Source of the DNA: Rhodoferax sp. OV413
GTDB taxonomy: Bacteria; Pseudomonadota; Gammaproteobacteria; Burkholderiales; Burkholderiaceae_C
Assembly: GCA_945861785.1 (NCBI GenBank)
Contig: CAMAWD010000008.1
Coordinates: forward strand, 1-64,000
DNA length: 64,000 nucleotides
Direction of reading: 5' to 3'
Position 1 is the stretch's first letter; each line of letters begins with the position of its first letter. The notes beneath the pieces are model-generated. The model was not told the origin of the DNA. It saw only the letters and a list, made by a program, of their open reading frames with translations, and ran no database searches. Below are positions 42,159 to 54,400 of the stretch, piece after piece. The translations under genes were made by a program, and so were the position numbers.

Positions 42159-45100
42159 TCAAGGGCGCGTTGGGCGTCGCTGTGCCTGGCGGCGCTTTCG
42201 GGCACGCTCCTCCAGCGCGTCCGCCGCGGCGGTCTCGCTGCCCGGCGCGGCGTCAGCGTCGACCACGCCCAGGCTGCCCAGGTGCGCCGCCAGACCGCGC
42301 ACGGTAGGGTACTGGAACAAATCGACCACCTTCAGTGCAGGCTCGTTGGAATGCAGTTGGCTGTGCACCCGCATCACCAGCAGCGAGTTGCCGCCCAGGT
42401 CGAAAAAATTGTCGTCCAAACCGATGACGGGCCGCTTCAACAACTCTGACCAGGCGGCGGCGATGCGTTGCTCGCGCTCGTCGCGTGGCAACGCCTGCTG
42501 TGCCGGCCCGGCCGCGGCCACCGTTTCGGGCGCCGGCAGTGCGCCGTGGTCGACCTTGCCGTTGGCGGTGAGCGGCAGGCTGGGCAAAACGACGAAGGCC
42601 GACGGGACGGCATTGGCCGGCAGAAGCTCCCGCAGGTAGGTCCGTAGCTGGTCGGCCGGCGGCGGCATGCCGTCGCGGCCTACCACCCATGCCACCAGCC
42701 GCCGCGCCTCGGCCAGCTCGCCCAGCACGCCGGCCGTCGCCTCCTGGATCCGCGGATGGCGCCGCAGCGCAGCTTCGATCTCCCCCAGTTCCAGCCGCAG
42801 GCCGAACAGCTTGACCTGGCGGTCCATGCGGCCGCCAAACTCGATCTGCCCTTCCTCGTTCCAGCGCACCTGGTCGCCGCTGCGGTACATCCGCGCGCCT
42901 GGCGTGCCGGCGAAGGGGTCGGGCACAAAGGCACGTTCGGTCAATTCGGCCTGGTGCAGGTAGCCGCGCGACAGGCCGTCACCCCCGATGTAGAGCTCAC
43001 CCCACACCCCCACCGGCACCGGCTGGCGGCGCGGGTCGAGGATATAGACCGTCGTGTTGCTGATCGGGCGTCCGATCGGCACGGTATCGCCGAGCACGGT
43101 CTCGGGCGTCATCCTGTAGGTGCAGGTGAAGGTGGTGTTCTCGGTCGGGCCGTAGCCATTGATCAGGCAAGCGCCTGGCGCCATCGCGTCGAGCATGCGG
43201 CGCGCATGCTGGACGGAGATCGCCTCGCCGCCGGCGAGGATCTGCCGCACCTGGACCAGGCTGTCCAGCTGGGTGGCCACCATCTGGTTGAACAACGCCG
43301 ATGTCAGCCACAGTGCATTGACGCCGGACTCGCGGATCACGCGGCCCAGGTCGGCCAGCGACTGCAGCCCCGGCGGCGCGATCACCAACCGGCCACCATT
43401 GAGCAAGGGGCCCCACAACTCAAGGGTGGAGGCATCGAAGCTGATCGGCGCGTACTGCAGGAACACCAGTTCTGGACCCATTTCCATGAACCGGGTGTCC
43501 TTGACCAGCCGCACCACACTGCGGTGCTCGATGCCCGTTCCCTTGGGCCGGCCGGTGGAGCCGGAGGTGTACATCAGGTAGGCCAGGCTGCGCCCGGTGG
43601 CGAATGAATGCACCGACGCGGAGCTTGCATCCACCGTCGGCCAGTCGCTGTCCAGGGCCACCACCCGGCCGGTGTACGGTGGCAGGCGCGGTCGCAGCGC
43701 CTCCTGGGTGAGCAGCACGGGCGCCGCGGCGTCGGCCAGCATGAATTCGAGCCGCACGGGGGTGTTGGCCGGGTCCAGGGGCAGGTAGGCGCCGCCGGCC
43801 TTCAGGATGCCGAGCAGCCCGACCACCATCTCGAAGCTGCGCTCGACCATCAAGGCCACCGGAGTCTCGTGGCCGACACCCAGCGCCTGCAGGTGCGCAG
43901 CCAGGCGCGTGCTGCGCGCGTCAAGCTCGGCATACTGCATCGTGCGGCCCTGCTGCTCCAGCGCCACGGCAGTCGGCGTGGCCGCCGCCTGTGCCGCGAA
44001 CAGCTCGCCGATACCGCGCTCACGCGGGTAAGCGGTGGTGGTGCGGTTCCGCTCGACGAGCAGTTGCTGCTGCTCGGCCGCCGTCAGTATGCCGATCTCG
44101 CCCAGCCGCGCCTCAGGCCGTGCCGCAACGGCCATCAGCACGGAGTGCACATGGCCGAGCAAACGTTCCATCGCCGGTCGCTTGAAGCGCTCGGTGTCGT
44201 ACATCAGCGTGATGTTCAGCGCCGGGTCGAAGGTGACGAAGGCGGTCAGCGGCTGGTCGCTGGCCTCGCGTACCTCCCGCCCGGTGACCGACAGGCCCGC
44301 GGCCGGCACGGCCGGGGTATCGAGCCAATTCTCGAAGGCCAGCAGCGAATGGAACAAGGGCTGACCAGGACGGATGTCGCTCCAGCCCTGGACGTCGGAC
44401 AGACCGCAATGGCCGTGCTCGCGCATCCCCGCCAGGGCCAACTGCAGGCGCTGCAGCCAGGCCACGGCACTGAGTTCATCATCGACAACTACGCGCGCCG
44501 GCAGCGTGTTGACGAACAGGCCGACGATGCCTTCGGCCCCCGGCAGATCGGTTGGTCGTCCCGACACCACCGTGCCGAAGGCAAGGTCGCGCTCGCCGGC
44601 GCAGCGCCCCAGCACCAATGCCCAAACGCCATGCAGCACGGTGTTCAGCGTCAGGCGCTGGCTGCGCGCGAAGTTCTGCAGGCCGCGGTGCTCGTCCGGA
44701 CTCAGCGCCATGGTGACTATCTGTACATCACGCACCGAGGCCGGGCCGGTGTCGGCGCCACTGTCGAAAGGTAGCCGGGTCGGCGAGGACAGCCCGGCCA
44801 TGGCGGCGCGCCAGTAAGCCTCGTCGGCGGCCACGTCTTGCCGGCGTAGCCAGCGCAGGTACTCGGCATAGGGCAGTGCCGGCGGCAGTGCCGCTGGCTG
44901 ACCGACTGCGAGCTGGCCGTAGGCGCGCCAGAAGTCACCCAGCAAAACCGCGGTGGACCAACCCTCCAGCACGATGTGGTGGAAGGTGAGCACCAGGCGA
45001 GCGGACCTTGGGCCCAGGCACTGCACCGTCAGCCGCACCAGCGGTGGACGGCGCAGATCGAAGGGGCGGGCATGGTCTTCGACGATGAAGGCGCGGCGCT

Positions 45101-45410
45101 GCCCGGCCTGCTGTTCGGCGTCGAGCGCGGTCCAGTCCAGCCACGCGACCGGCGCCGCCAGCGTCCGGTGCACCACCTGGGAAGGGCGCTGGACGCGCTC
45201 CCAGACGAAACCGGTGCGCAAGGCTGTGTGCCGCGACAGCACCGCCGCCCAGGCACCTTCAACCAGATGGCGCTCGAGCGCGCCACTCACCCCGAGATCG
45301 ATCTGCACCACGTACACGGTCGACGCCGGCTGGTACTGGCTGTGGAACAGCATGCCCTGCTGGAGGGCCGTCAGTTCGTAGATGTCCTCGATGCCGGCAA
45401 GCTGGTTCAT
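42159..45410 (-). CDS. NRPS P3: C(D-L type)-A-PCP
   Basis: About 1083 residues from the ATG at 45410. The N-terminus IEDIYELTALQQGMLFHSQY is the signature of C domains that follow epimerisation domains and also resembles a COM acceptor, matching the E domain that ends P2. The C catalytic motif is HHIVLEG, with Glu in place of the usual Asp. The A domain has YTSGSTGRPKG near 615; the hand-read code is D-A-L-W-L-G-G-T-F, closest to valine-type codes. The PCP (DDNFFDLGGNSLLVM) is near 1007. It should add one aliphatic amino acid and pass it to P4. It starts 52 bases after the P2 stop; within that gap a 14-codon ORF (45451-45407) ends in ATGA over the P3 start. Confidence 0.92.
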   Translation of the reverse strand: MNQLAGIEDIYELTALQQGMLFHSQYQPASTVYVVQIDLGVSGALERHLVEGAWAAVLSRHTALRTGFVWERVQRPSQVVHRTLAAPVAWLDWTALDAEQQAGQRRAFIVEDHARPFDLRRPPLVRLTVQCLGPRSARLVLTFHHIVLEGWSTAVLLGDFWRAYGQLAVGQPAALPPALPYAEYLRWLRRQDVAADEAYWRAAMAGLSSPTRLPFDSGADTGPASVRDVQIVTMALSPDEHRGLQNFARSQRLTLNTVLHGVWALVLGRCAGERDLAFGTVVSGRPTDLPGAEGIVGLFVNTLPARVVVDDELSAVAWLQRLQLALAGMREHGHCGLSDVQGWSDIRPGQPLFHSLLAFENWLDTPAVPAAGLSVTGREVREASDQPLTAFVTFDPALNITLMYDTERFKRPAMERLLGHVHSVLMAVAARPEARLGEIGILTAAEQQQLLVERNRTTTAYPRERGIGELFAAQAAATPTAVALEQQGRTMQYAELDARSTRLAAHLQALGVGHETPVALMVERSFEMVVGLLGILKAGGAYLPLDPANTPVRLEFMLADAAAPVLLTQEALRPRLPPYTGRVVALDSDWPTVDASSASVHSFATGRSLAYLMYTSGSTGRPKGTGIEHRSVVRLVKDTRFMEMGPELVFLQYAPISFDASTLELWGPLLNGGRLVIAPPGLQSLADLGRVIRESGVNALWLTSALFNQMVATQLDSLVQVRQILAGGEAISVQHARRMLDAMAPGACLINGYGPTENTTFTCTYRMTPETVLGDTVPIGRPISNTTVYILDPRRQPVPVGVWGELYIGGDGLSRGYLHQAELTERAFVPDPFAGTPGARMYRSGDQVRWNEEGQIEFGGRMDRQVKLFGLRLELGEIEAALRRHPRIQEATAGVLGELAEARRLVAWVVGRDGMPPPADQLRTYLRELLPANAVPSAFVVLPSLPLTANGKVDHGALPAPETVAAAGPAQQALPRDEREQRIAAAWSELLKRPVIGLDDNFFDLGGNSLLVMRVHSQLHSNEPALKVVDLFQYPTVRGLAAHLGSLGVVDADAAPGSETAAADALEERARKRRQAQRRPTRP

Positions 45411-45462
45411 GCGTCTGTCGCAGCTGCTGCCGCGCCGTTCTGTTGAGCCATGGGGTTCGACA

Positions 45463-48400
45463 TCACTGCACGCCCATCTGCCGCGCGATCTCGGCCAGGT
45501 CGCTGGCACTCAGACCCGCGTCGCTGTAGGCTGCGGGCATCGCCGCCTTCGTCGACGGCGCCAGCAGTGCGCGCAATGCCGACATACAGGCCCGCGCAAG
45601 CGCGGCCACCGTCGCCTCGTCATGCAGCGCCCGGCTGTAACCCCATGCCATCCGCAGCACACCCTGCGTGACCAGGCAATTTACTTCCAGCAGATGCGCA
45701 CGCGGGCCTTGCGGGTCGTGGAAAGGACCGCAGGGCTCGAACGCAGGGGCAAACAGCGCTTCGGGCGCGAAGGCCTGGTCGAACTGCCCGAGGTACAGGA
45801 ACGAAACCTCCGGCTCAGGCAGCGCAGCCAGCGCGTCGCGGATCTCCGCCTGCGGTGCGAGATGGCGCAACAGCCCATAACCCATGCCATCACGCGGCAC
45901 CGCCTGGCGTTGGCCGCGCATCGAAGCCAGCCGCTCACCCGGTGTGGCATCGGCCGGCGATGGCGCCAGCCGCACGGGGTACAGGGTGGTGAACCAGCCC
46001 ACGGTGCGTGAAGTGTCGATGTCGGCCTGCACCGCGTCACGACCGTGGCCTTCCAGATCGAGCAGCAGATGACGGCCACCGGTCCAGCCACACAGCGCGG
46101 TGACCAAAGCCGACAGCAGCGCGTCGTTCACCTGGCTGCCATGCAGACGCGGCAGGTCGGTAAGCAGCGCCCGGGTGTCCGCGGCGTCCAGTGTTTCCAC
46201 CCACTGGGCGCCACTGGCCACGCTATCGTCGCCGTCCAGGTGATCCAGCGGCAGCGGCTCGCCGAAGCCGCCATCGCCCAAGCCCAGCCAGAAGGGCAGT
46301 TCCTGCTGAGCGGCGCCGGCCGCCTCGGCACGCAAGCTCTCGGCCCAGCGGCGCAGTGAGACCGTACGCGGCGGGAGTTGGGCAGCGACACCGGACTCCG
46401 CGGCCTCGACCAGTTGCTGGAGGTCCTCCAGCAGGATGCGCCAGCCGATCATGTCCACCGCCAGGTGGTGGATCACGAACAACAGGCGCGGCGCCCGAGC
46501 CGCGCCCAGGTTGAACCAGGCCAGCGCCCAGGTCGGGCCAAGGCCGAGGTCCAGGCCTGCCTGCAGGCCTGTGCCAAGCGCGTCGATACGCCGGTCCTGC
46601 GCGTCCACAGCCAAGGCCGACAGGTCGTGCGCGGCCACCGCCGGTACCGGCACTTCGGCCAGCAGCATTTGCTGCCAGTCGGCGCCTTGCCGCTGCCAGC
46701 GCAGTCGCAAGGCCTCATGGCGCTGCGCCAGCTGGCCCAGGCAACGCTGCAACAAGGGCAGGTCCAGGTGACGGCGAACTTCCAGCAGCAGCGGCAGATT
46801 GAAGTGCTGGGGCCGCGCCAATCCGCGCCCGAGAAACCAGGCCTGTATGGGGGTCAGTGGCAACGGCCCGGGCACCACGCCGGCTTCTTCGGTGCTGACC
46901 ACGTCAACCACCTGGGCGGCCAGTTCGGCAATGGTCTGGTGCTCGAACACCTGCTTGGGCGTCAGCGCCAGGCCAGCGATACGCGCCTTGCCGGTGATCT
47001 GGATGTTCAGCACCGAGTCGCCGCCGAGTTCGAAGAAGTTGTCGTGGATGCCGACCCGGTCGATGCCCAGCACCGCCTGCCAGATGGCGGCCAGCGTGCG
47101 CTGGGCGGCGGTGGCCGGTGGCAGGTATTCGGTCGACAGTGCCGGCCGCGGATGGCCCTGGGGTGTGGCGTCGGCGGCGCCGGTCAGCGAAGCGTCGGCG
47201 GTAGCGTCGTCGCGCACCAGCCAACGGTCGATGCGCGCCTGGAGCGGGCCGCAGGACACCAGCACCTGCGGCTCATCGGGCAACGACAACACGCGTTCCA
47301 GCGCTTCGCAGGCCGCCACCGGGGACATGAAGAACCCGGCTGACGGTGTCGCGCCCAGAGCCCAGTTGTCCCATCCGACGGTGCGCCACATTCCCTCGCC
47401 TGCATTTTGCTGTGCCACTGCAAACGCATCCATCGCCAGATGCGATGCGGTGTAGCTGACGAAGCCGGCCACGCCCATCACCGAGGCCAACGACGAATGC
47501 AGCAGCACGAAATCCAGCGGCCGGCCGGCCAGCACACGGGCCAGCGTGCGCAGGCCCTCGCGCTTGGGGCGCCACTGCGCCTCGCACTGCGCGCGGGTCA
47601 GCTCGAGCAGGGTCTCACCGCGCTTCCCGGCGCCTGCGGCATGCACCACACCGGCCAGAGGGCCGAACCGTGCCTGCGCGATGGCCAGCGCCGCGGTCAT
47701 CTGCGCTTCATCGGCGACATCGGCCCGGCAGACCAGCACCGCCGCTCCGAGCGCCTCGATGGCCTCGACACGGCGGATGCGCGCAGCGACCGGGTCGTCG
47801 GCTGGGTGATCCGTCCGCCAGGCCGCCCAGGCCTCACGCGGCGGCAGGCCGTTGCGGCCGACCAGCACGAGCCCGACCCGGGCGCGCCTTGCCAGGTGGG
47901 TTGCGATCTCGAGCCCTACACCGCCCAGGCCGCCGGTAATCAGGTAGGCCGCACCGTCGCGCAGCGCGGGTGAGCGTGCCCCCGGTGATTCAGTAGCCAC
48001 CGGTTCGAAGCCTTGCACCCAGCGCTGGCGACCGCGCCATGCCACCACCGGCTCCGTCCAGGCTGCACACAGGTCGGCGGCCAAGCCACGCGCCTGGGAC
48101 TTCACGTCGGCCAGCGGGGCGACATCAAGCGCCCGAGCCTGGATATGCGGGTGCTCCATCGTGACCACCTTGCAAGGTGCCAAGACCATGGCGCGGTCAG
48201 GGTCGATGGCCTCACGGTCCAGCACCGTCAGTGCGTGGCTGGTCACCACAGCCAGCCGCACCGGCTGAGGACTGGCAGCCAACGCCTGGATCAGATGCAC
48301 TGTGCTGAAGAATCCCTGTTCGAGCGGCGCGCCCAAAGCCAGCCCGTGACTCCACAAGTGCACCACCACCGCCGGTTGCCGGCCTTCGGCCGCCAGCTCG

Positions 48401-51400
48401 CGCAACAGCCGCGCATAATGGCCGACATCGGACGGACACAGCTCGAATTGATCGCCTGCGCGCCGGTTGAATGCCGGCCCCTCGGTGGCGGTGACGACGT
48501 GCGAGCCAATGGCGCGCAGCCTGACGGCGAGCGCCTCGCCCAGGCCATGGGCATCACACAGCAGCAGCCACTGCTGGCCACGCGATGACTGCTGCGGCAG
48601 GGGTACCGGGGATTGCTTCCAAGATGGCAGATAGAGCCAGCCGGCCGGGTCGTCAGTGCGGCGTGCCGCGCCGGAAATGGCCGCAGTGGCTGCCGCTGCC
48701 GGGGTGTCGATCCAATAGCGCCGGCGCTCCATCGGCGTGGCCGGCAGCACGACGCGCAGACGCCGTTGCCGGGCATGCAGCGCTGCCCAGTCGGGCCTTA
48801 GCCCGTTCAACCACAGCCGGCCCGCGGCCTCCAGCAGCACGCTGGTGTCGTCGCGCGCGTCGCTGGGATGGCGGATCGACGCAACGCAGGCCAGACCGGC
48901 CGGCCGCTGCGGGTGGCTGCGTGCCAAAGCGCTGAGCGTATTGCCGGGGCCTACCTCCAGCAGCAGGTGGCTGGGGTCGTCGAACAGCCGCTCGAGCGCC
49001 TGCGCGTACTGTACCGGCGCACGCAGCTGACGCGCCCAGTAGGCCGGGTCGGTAGCCTGCCCGACGCTCATCCAGTCACCCGTGAGGTTGGACAGCAGCG
49101 GCCGCGACGGTGGCTTCAGCGCGACACCGGCGACGCAACGCCGGAACGGCTCGCGCGCGGCGTCCATCATGGCCGAGTGGAAGGCGTGCGAGGTATGCAG
49201 CCGGCGCGGCGCGCAGCCCTGTGCATTCAGCCGCGTCTCGAGTGCATCCACTTCGTCCACCGGCCCGGCGACCACGCACAGCGACGGCCCGTTGATGCCG
49301 GCGATCGACAGCCCGGGCGTGAGCAAGGTGCGCAGGTCGTATTCGGGCAGCGGCACTGACAGCATCGCACCCGATGGCATCTCGCCCATAAGGCGGCCGC
49401 GCTCGGCCACCACGGCCAGCGCGTCGTCCAGCTCCATCACGCCGGCCAGACACGCGGCCACCAATTCACCGATGCTGTGGCCCAGCATCGCAGCCGGCTG
49501 CACGCCCATCGCCATCCACCACTGGGCGGTGGCGTAACCGATGGTGAACAGCGCGGCCTGGGCAAAACGGGTCTGACGCAGTTGATCGGCCGCTTCGGGG
49601 GCGGCCGGGTCGGGCGGGAACATCAGCGCACGCAGGTCCAGCCCCAGAGGAGCCGCCAGGCGGTCGCAGCAGGCGTCAACGGCGTCGCGGAACACCGGCT
49701 CGCCGGCATACAAACCGGCGCCCATGCCAGGATATTGACTGCCCTGGCCGCTGAAGAGGAACACCACCCGGCGCTGGCCCGTGGGCGCGAGGCCGGCCGG
49801 GGCGCGCTCGGACGGTGCAGCGGCCAGCAGCGGCACCGCGTCGGCCAGGCTGCGCACCGCCAATACCCGGCGGTGTGCGAACTCGCGGCGTCCGACCTGC
49901 AGCGTGTGGGCCACGTCGGCCAACTCGAGCTGCGGGTTGTTCCGCAGGTGTGCCGCCAGAGCCTGGCCCGCCTGGGCCAAGGCGCTCGGGCTGCGCGCCG
50001 ACAGGCACAGCAGCTGCCAGGCACGCGCCGGGGCGTCGCCGGGCGGCACCGGCGGCGCCTGCTCCAGCACCGCATGGGCGTTGGTGCCGCCCAGGCCGAA
50101 GCTGCTGACGCCGGCGCGCCGTGGCGCGCCGGCGGCCGGCTGCCAGTCGCGCAACTGGGTGTTGACGGCAAACGGGCTGTGGGCGAAATCGATCTGCGGG
50201 TTGGCCGATTCGTAGTGCAGGCTGGGCACGATGCGCGCGTGTTCGATCGACAGGGCGACCTTGATCAGCCCGGCCACTCCTGCGGCCGCGTCGAGGTGGC
50301 CGATATTGGTCTTGAGCGCACTGATCCAGCACGGCTCACCGTCGCGCGGGCGGTCGCCGAAAACGCGCGTGAGCGCCGAGATCTCGATCGGGTCGCCCAG
50401 ATGCGTGCCTGTGCCGTGGGCCTCGATGTACTGGATGTCCCGCGGCCCGAGGTTTGCGGCCGCCTGGGCCAGCGCGATGGCGCGCGCCTGGCCCTCGACA
50501 CTGGGTGCGGTGTAGCCCACCTTGGCCGAGCCGTCGTTGTTGACCGCCGTGCCGCGGATGACCGCGTGCACATGGTCGCCGTCACGCAGCGCGTCCGACA
50601 GGCGCTTGAGCATCACCAGTGCCACCCCGTTGCCGCCCACGGTGCCATTGGCACCGGCGTCAAAAGCGCGGCAGTGGCCATCGCGCGAGCCGATGCCCTC
50701 CTCCACATAGACATGGCCTGCCATCAGCGGCACCGACACCGCAACGCCACCGGCCAGCGCCATGTCGCATTCGTGGTCAGCCAGCGCGCGGCAAGCCTGG
50801 TGCACCGCCACCAGCGAGGTCGAGCAGGCGGTCTGTACGTTCAGGCTCGGGCCACGCAGATTGAGCTTGTATGAAATCCGGGTTGTCAGGAAATCCTGGC
50901 CGCTCGCCAGCACACGCGACAGGCCCGACAGCGATTCGGGCAGTGGCCCGCGCGACTGCAGGTGCGCCATATAGCTGTTCATGCTGGCACCGGCATACAC
51001 GCCTATCGGACCCTCGCAGCGCTCCGGGTCCACACCCGCATGGTCCAGCAACTCGCTGGCGCATTCCAGCAGCAGCCGTTGCTGGGGATCAATGGCCTCG
51101 GCTTCACGCGCGGAGTAGCCGAAGAAACCGGCGTCGAACAGGTCGGCGTCGTCAAGGTAACCGCGTGCCGGTACATGCGCCGGGTTGTCCAGCAGCTCCT
51201 CGGGCACGCCGGCAGAGCGCATCTCGTCGATGGTGAAAAAGCGGATGCTTTCGCGGCCGGCGCGCAGATTGGCCCAGAACTGGTCGATGCTGCCAGCGCC
51301 AGGGAAACGCCCGGCCATGCCGATGATGGCCACTGGCTCGGCCGCTCCCGCTGCGTCGGCGCGGCGCTGCTGGCGCTGGAGCGCCTGGTCAGCCAATGGA

Positions 51401-54400
51401 TCGGTCGCTCCATCGCTTTGCAGGAAGGCGGCCAGGGACTCGATCGTCGGGTAGGTGAACAGGTCCACCATCTTGCAGTTCAGGCCCAGCTCCTTGCGCA
51501 AGCGGCCGTGTGTGCGCACCAGCAGCAGAGAGTGGCCGCCCAGGTCGAAGAAGTTGTCGCGCACCCCGACGGCAGCGCGCTGCAGCATCTCGCACCACAC
51601 CGCGGCGATGCGGCGCTCCAGCTCACTGCGGGGCTCGGCGGCGGGTTCGTCGCCTCCAGTTGGCGCACCACCCGGCGCGGGAAGCGCGGCGCGATCAACC
51701 TTGCCATTGGCATTCAGCGGCAATTGCGCCAGCACCACAAAGGCCGACGGCACGAGGTGCTCGGGCAGATGGGCGCGCAGCGCGCTGCGCAAGCCGTCGG
51801 GCTGCACCGCGGCGCCGTCGCCGTCCTGCGGCACGATATAGGCGACGACGCGCTTGTCGCCAGGTGCATCCTCGCGCACCAGCACCACCGCATCGCGCAA
51901 TGGCGCGGCCCGGCGCAATGCGGCCTCGATCTCGCCCAGTTCGATTCGAAAGCCCCGCACCTTGACCTGGCTGTCGCGCCGGCCGACAAACACGATCGCC
52001 CCATCGGCCAGCCGGCGCACGAAGTCACCGGTGCGGTAGAGGCGGGCGCCGGGTGTGTTGCCGAAGCGGTCTGGCACGAAGGCGCGCTGGCTCAATTCGG
52101 GCCGGTTCAGGTAGCCCAGGGCGACGCCATCGCCACCGAGGTACAACTCGCCAATCATGCCAAACGGCACCGGCTCCTCGAGCTCGTCGAGCACATAGGC
52201 CGTCGTGTTGGCGATCGGCCTGCCGATCGGCACCGTGGCGGCATGGTCATCCACCGCCCTGACCTCATGCGCGGTCGCGAAGGTGGTGACCTCGGTCGGT
52301 CCGTAGACATGCAGCAGCCGGCCCGGCGCGCCCTCGCGCAGCACGGTTTGCACGGATACCGGATCGCAGGCTTCGCCGCCAAACAGCAGACAGCCCACCT
52401 GGGCAAAACCAGATGGCGCACTGCGCGCCATCTGGTTGAACAGCGCGGTGGTGAGGAACAGCGCGGCCAGCCGCGCGCCGGCCAGGAAGCTGGCGAAGTC
52501 CACCGGGCTGAGCGCCGTCTCGCGCGGCACGATCACCACCGTACCGCCGTTGAGCAACGCGCCCCAGATCTCGAATGTCGCAGCGTCGAACGACACCACG
52601 CTGACCTGCGCCACGCGGTCCCCCGGGCGCAGTTGCAGGTAGTCGGTGTTGCACACCAGGCGCGCGATCGCACGGTGCGGAACCTGCACGCCCTTGGGCC
52701 GGCCGGTCGAGCCCGAGGTGTAGATCATGTAGGCCAGGCACCCCCCGTCCACCGCTGCCGCCGGCGGTGTGCGTGCCCGTTGCGCGGCGGCGGCGCCGTC
52801 GTTCTGCGGCCCGTCGATCAGCAAGCGCAGCGTGGCGCCAGCCGGCAGTTTGTGCTGCAGCGAGCTTTGCGTGACGACAACAGGTGCGCCCGAATCCTCG
52901 AGCATGAAGATCTGGCGCTCGGCTGGGTACTCCGGGTCGAGCGGCACATAGGCTCCGCCCGCCTTCAGGATGCCAAGCAGGGCGACGATCAGGGGCACGC
53001 CGCGTTCGAGCGACACGGCCACGGGAACCTGCGGACCCACGCCCGCAGCCTGCAGGCGGTAGGCCAGTTGGTTGGCGCGCGCATCGAGTTCGGCGTAACT
53101 CAGCTGCTCCGCGCCATGCTCCACCGCCACCGCATCGGGCGCCTGTCGGGCCTGCTCCTCGAACAGGGCCTGCACCGTCGCCTCGCGCGGACAGTGGCTG
53201 GAGGTGCGGTTCCAGTCGCCCAGCATACGGTCGCGGTCTGCCTCACCGAGCAAAGGCAACTGGTGCAGCGGCCGGTCCGGTCCAGCCACGATGCCGGCCA
53301 CCAGACGGCCGAACCCCAGCAGCATCTGGCGCAGTGTTTCGCGACCCAGGAACTCGGTGACGCTCAACTCCAGGCTCAGGCAGCCGCCCTCGTCGCGCGC
53401 ATAGGCCTCCACGTCATAACGCGAGACCGCCGACTCGAGCGCCGAAGCGCTGCCATCGCTGGAATGGAAGCGCATCAGCCGCGTGGCCAGTTGGCCAAAA
53501 CGCAGCACCGCGGCGGTATCGGTCTCGTAGGCGAACGAAGCCTGGAACAGCGGGTTGCGCCCGGCGCGCCGGTGCACCCCGAGCGCGCGCACCACGGCGT
53601 CGAACGGCACCTGGGCATGCTGCATCGCGCCCTGCGTCACATCCCTCATCCGGCGCAGCACCTCGCGAAAGCCGGGCTGCCCGGCAAACGAGGTGCGCAG
53701 AACCACCATGTTGACGAAGAAGCCCAGCACGCCCTCGACCTCCGGGCGCGTGCGCGTGGTGCTGGCGGTGCCGATGACAATGTCGTCCTGGGCGGCATAA
53801 CGCTGCAGCAGCGTGGCAAAGGCGGCCGCCATCAGCGCGAACGGTGTCACCCCTTCGCGCCGGCCAAGCGCCTTGAAGGCATCGCTCAGGTCGGGCGGCA
53901 GCACTACCGAGTCGCGCATCGTGCGCCAGGAGTCGCCTTCGGCGCGGACACGCTCCATCGGCAGGCGCAGTTCGTCCGCGCCAGCCAGCGTCTCGCGCCA
54001 AAAGGCAATCTGCCGGTCCATACCCGCGCCTTTGCTCCAGCGCCGTTGCAGCAACGCGAAATCACCGTAGTGAATGGTCAGCGGCGGCAGGGGTGACGGC
54101 TCGCCGGCAGCGAAAGCGGTGTACAGACGCCCCAGTTCGCCGAGGAACAAGCCCATCGACGCCCCATCGAAAACGACGTGGTGCATGGTCAACAGCAACA
54201 CATGCTCAGCCTCGCCCAGGCGCAGCAATCGGGCGCGCAGCAGTGGGCCGCGCTGCAGGTCGAACGGGCGCTCCATTTCGCGCTGCATCGCCTCGCGCAC
54301 CAGGGCATCCCGGGCCGTGGGATCGGGCGCCGGGAAGTCGTCGAACTCGACCACCACGTTGCCGATTTCAGCCACCTGTTGCACCGGTTGCTCGTCCACT

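Noticed and set aside
45463-46850. The last domain of P2 as an ordinary condensation domain.
   Set aside because: It has EGHGRD and RTVGWFTTLYPV, the E-domain motifs, lacks a following A domain, and is preceded by a GGDSV carrier; epimerisation is the better call.
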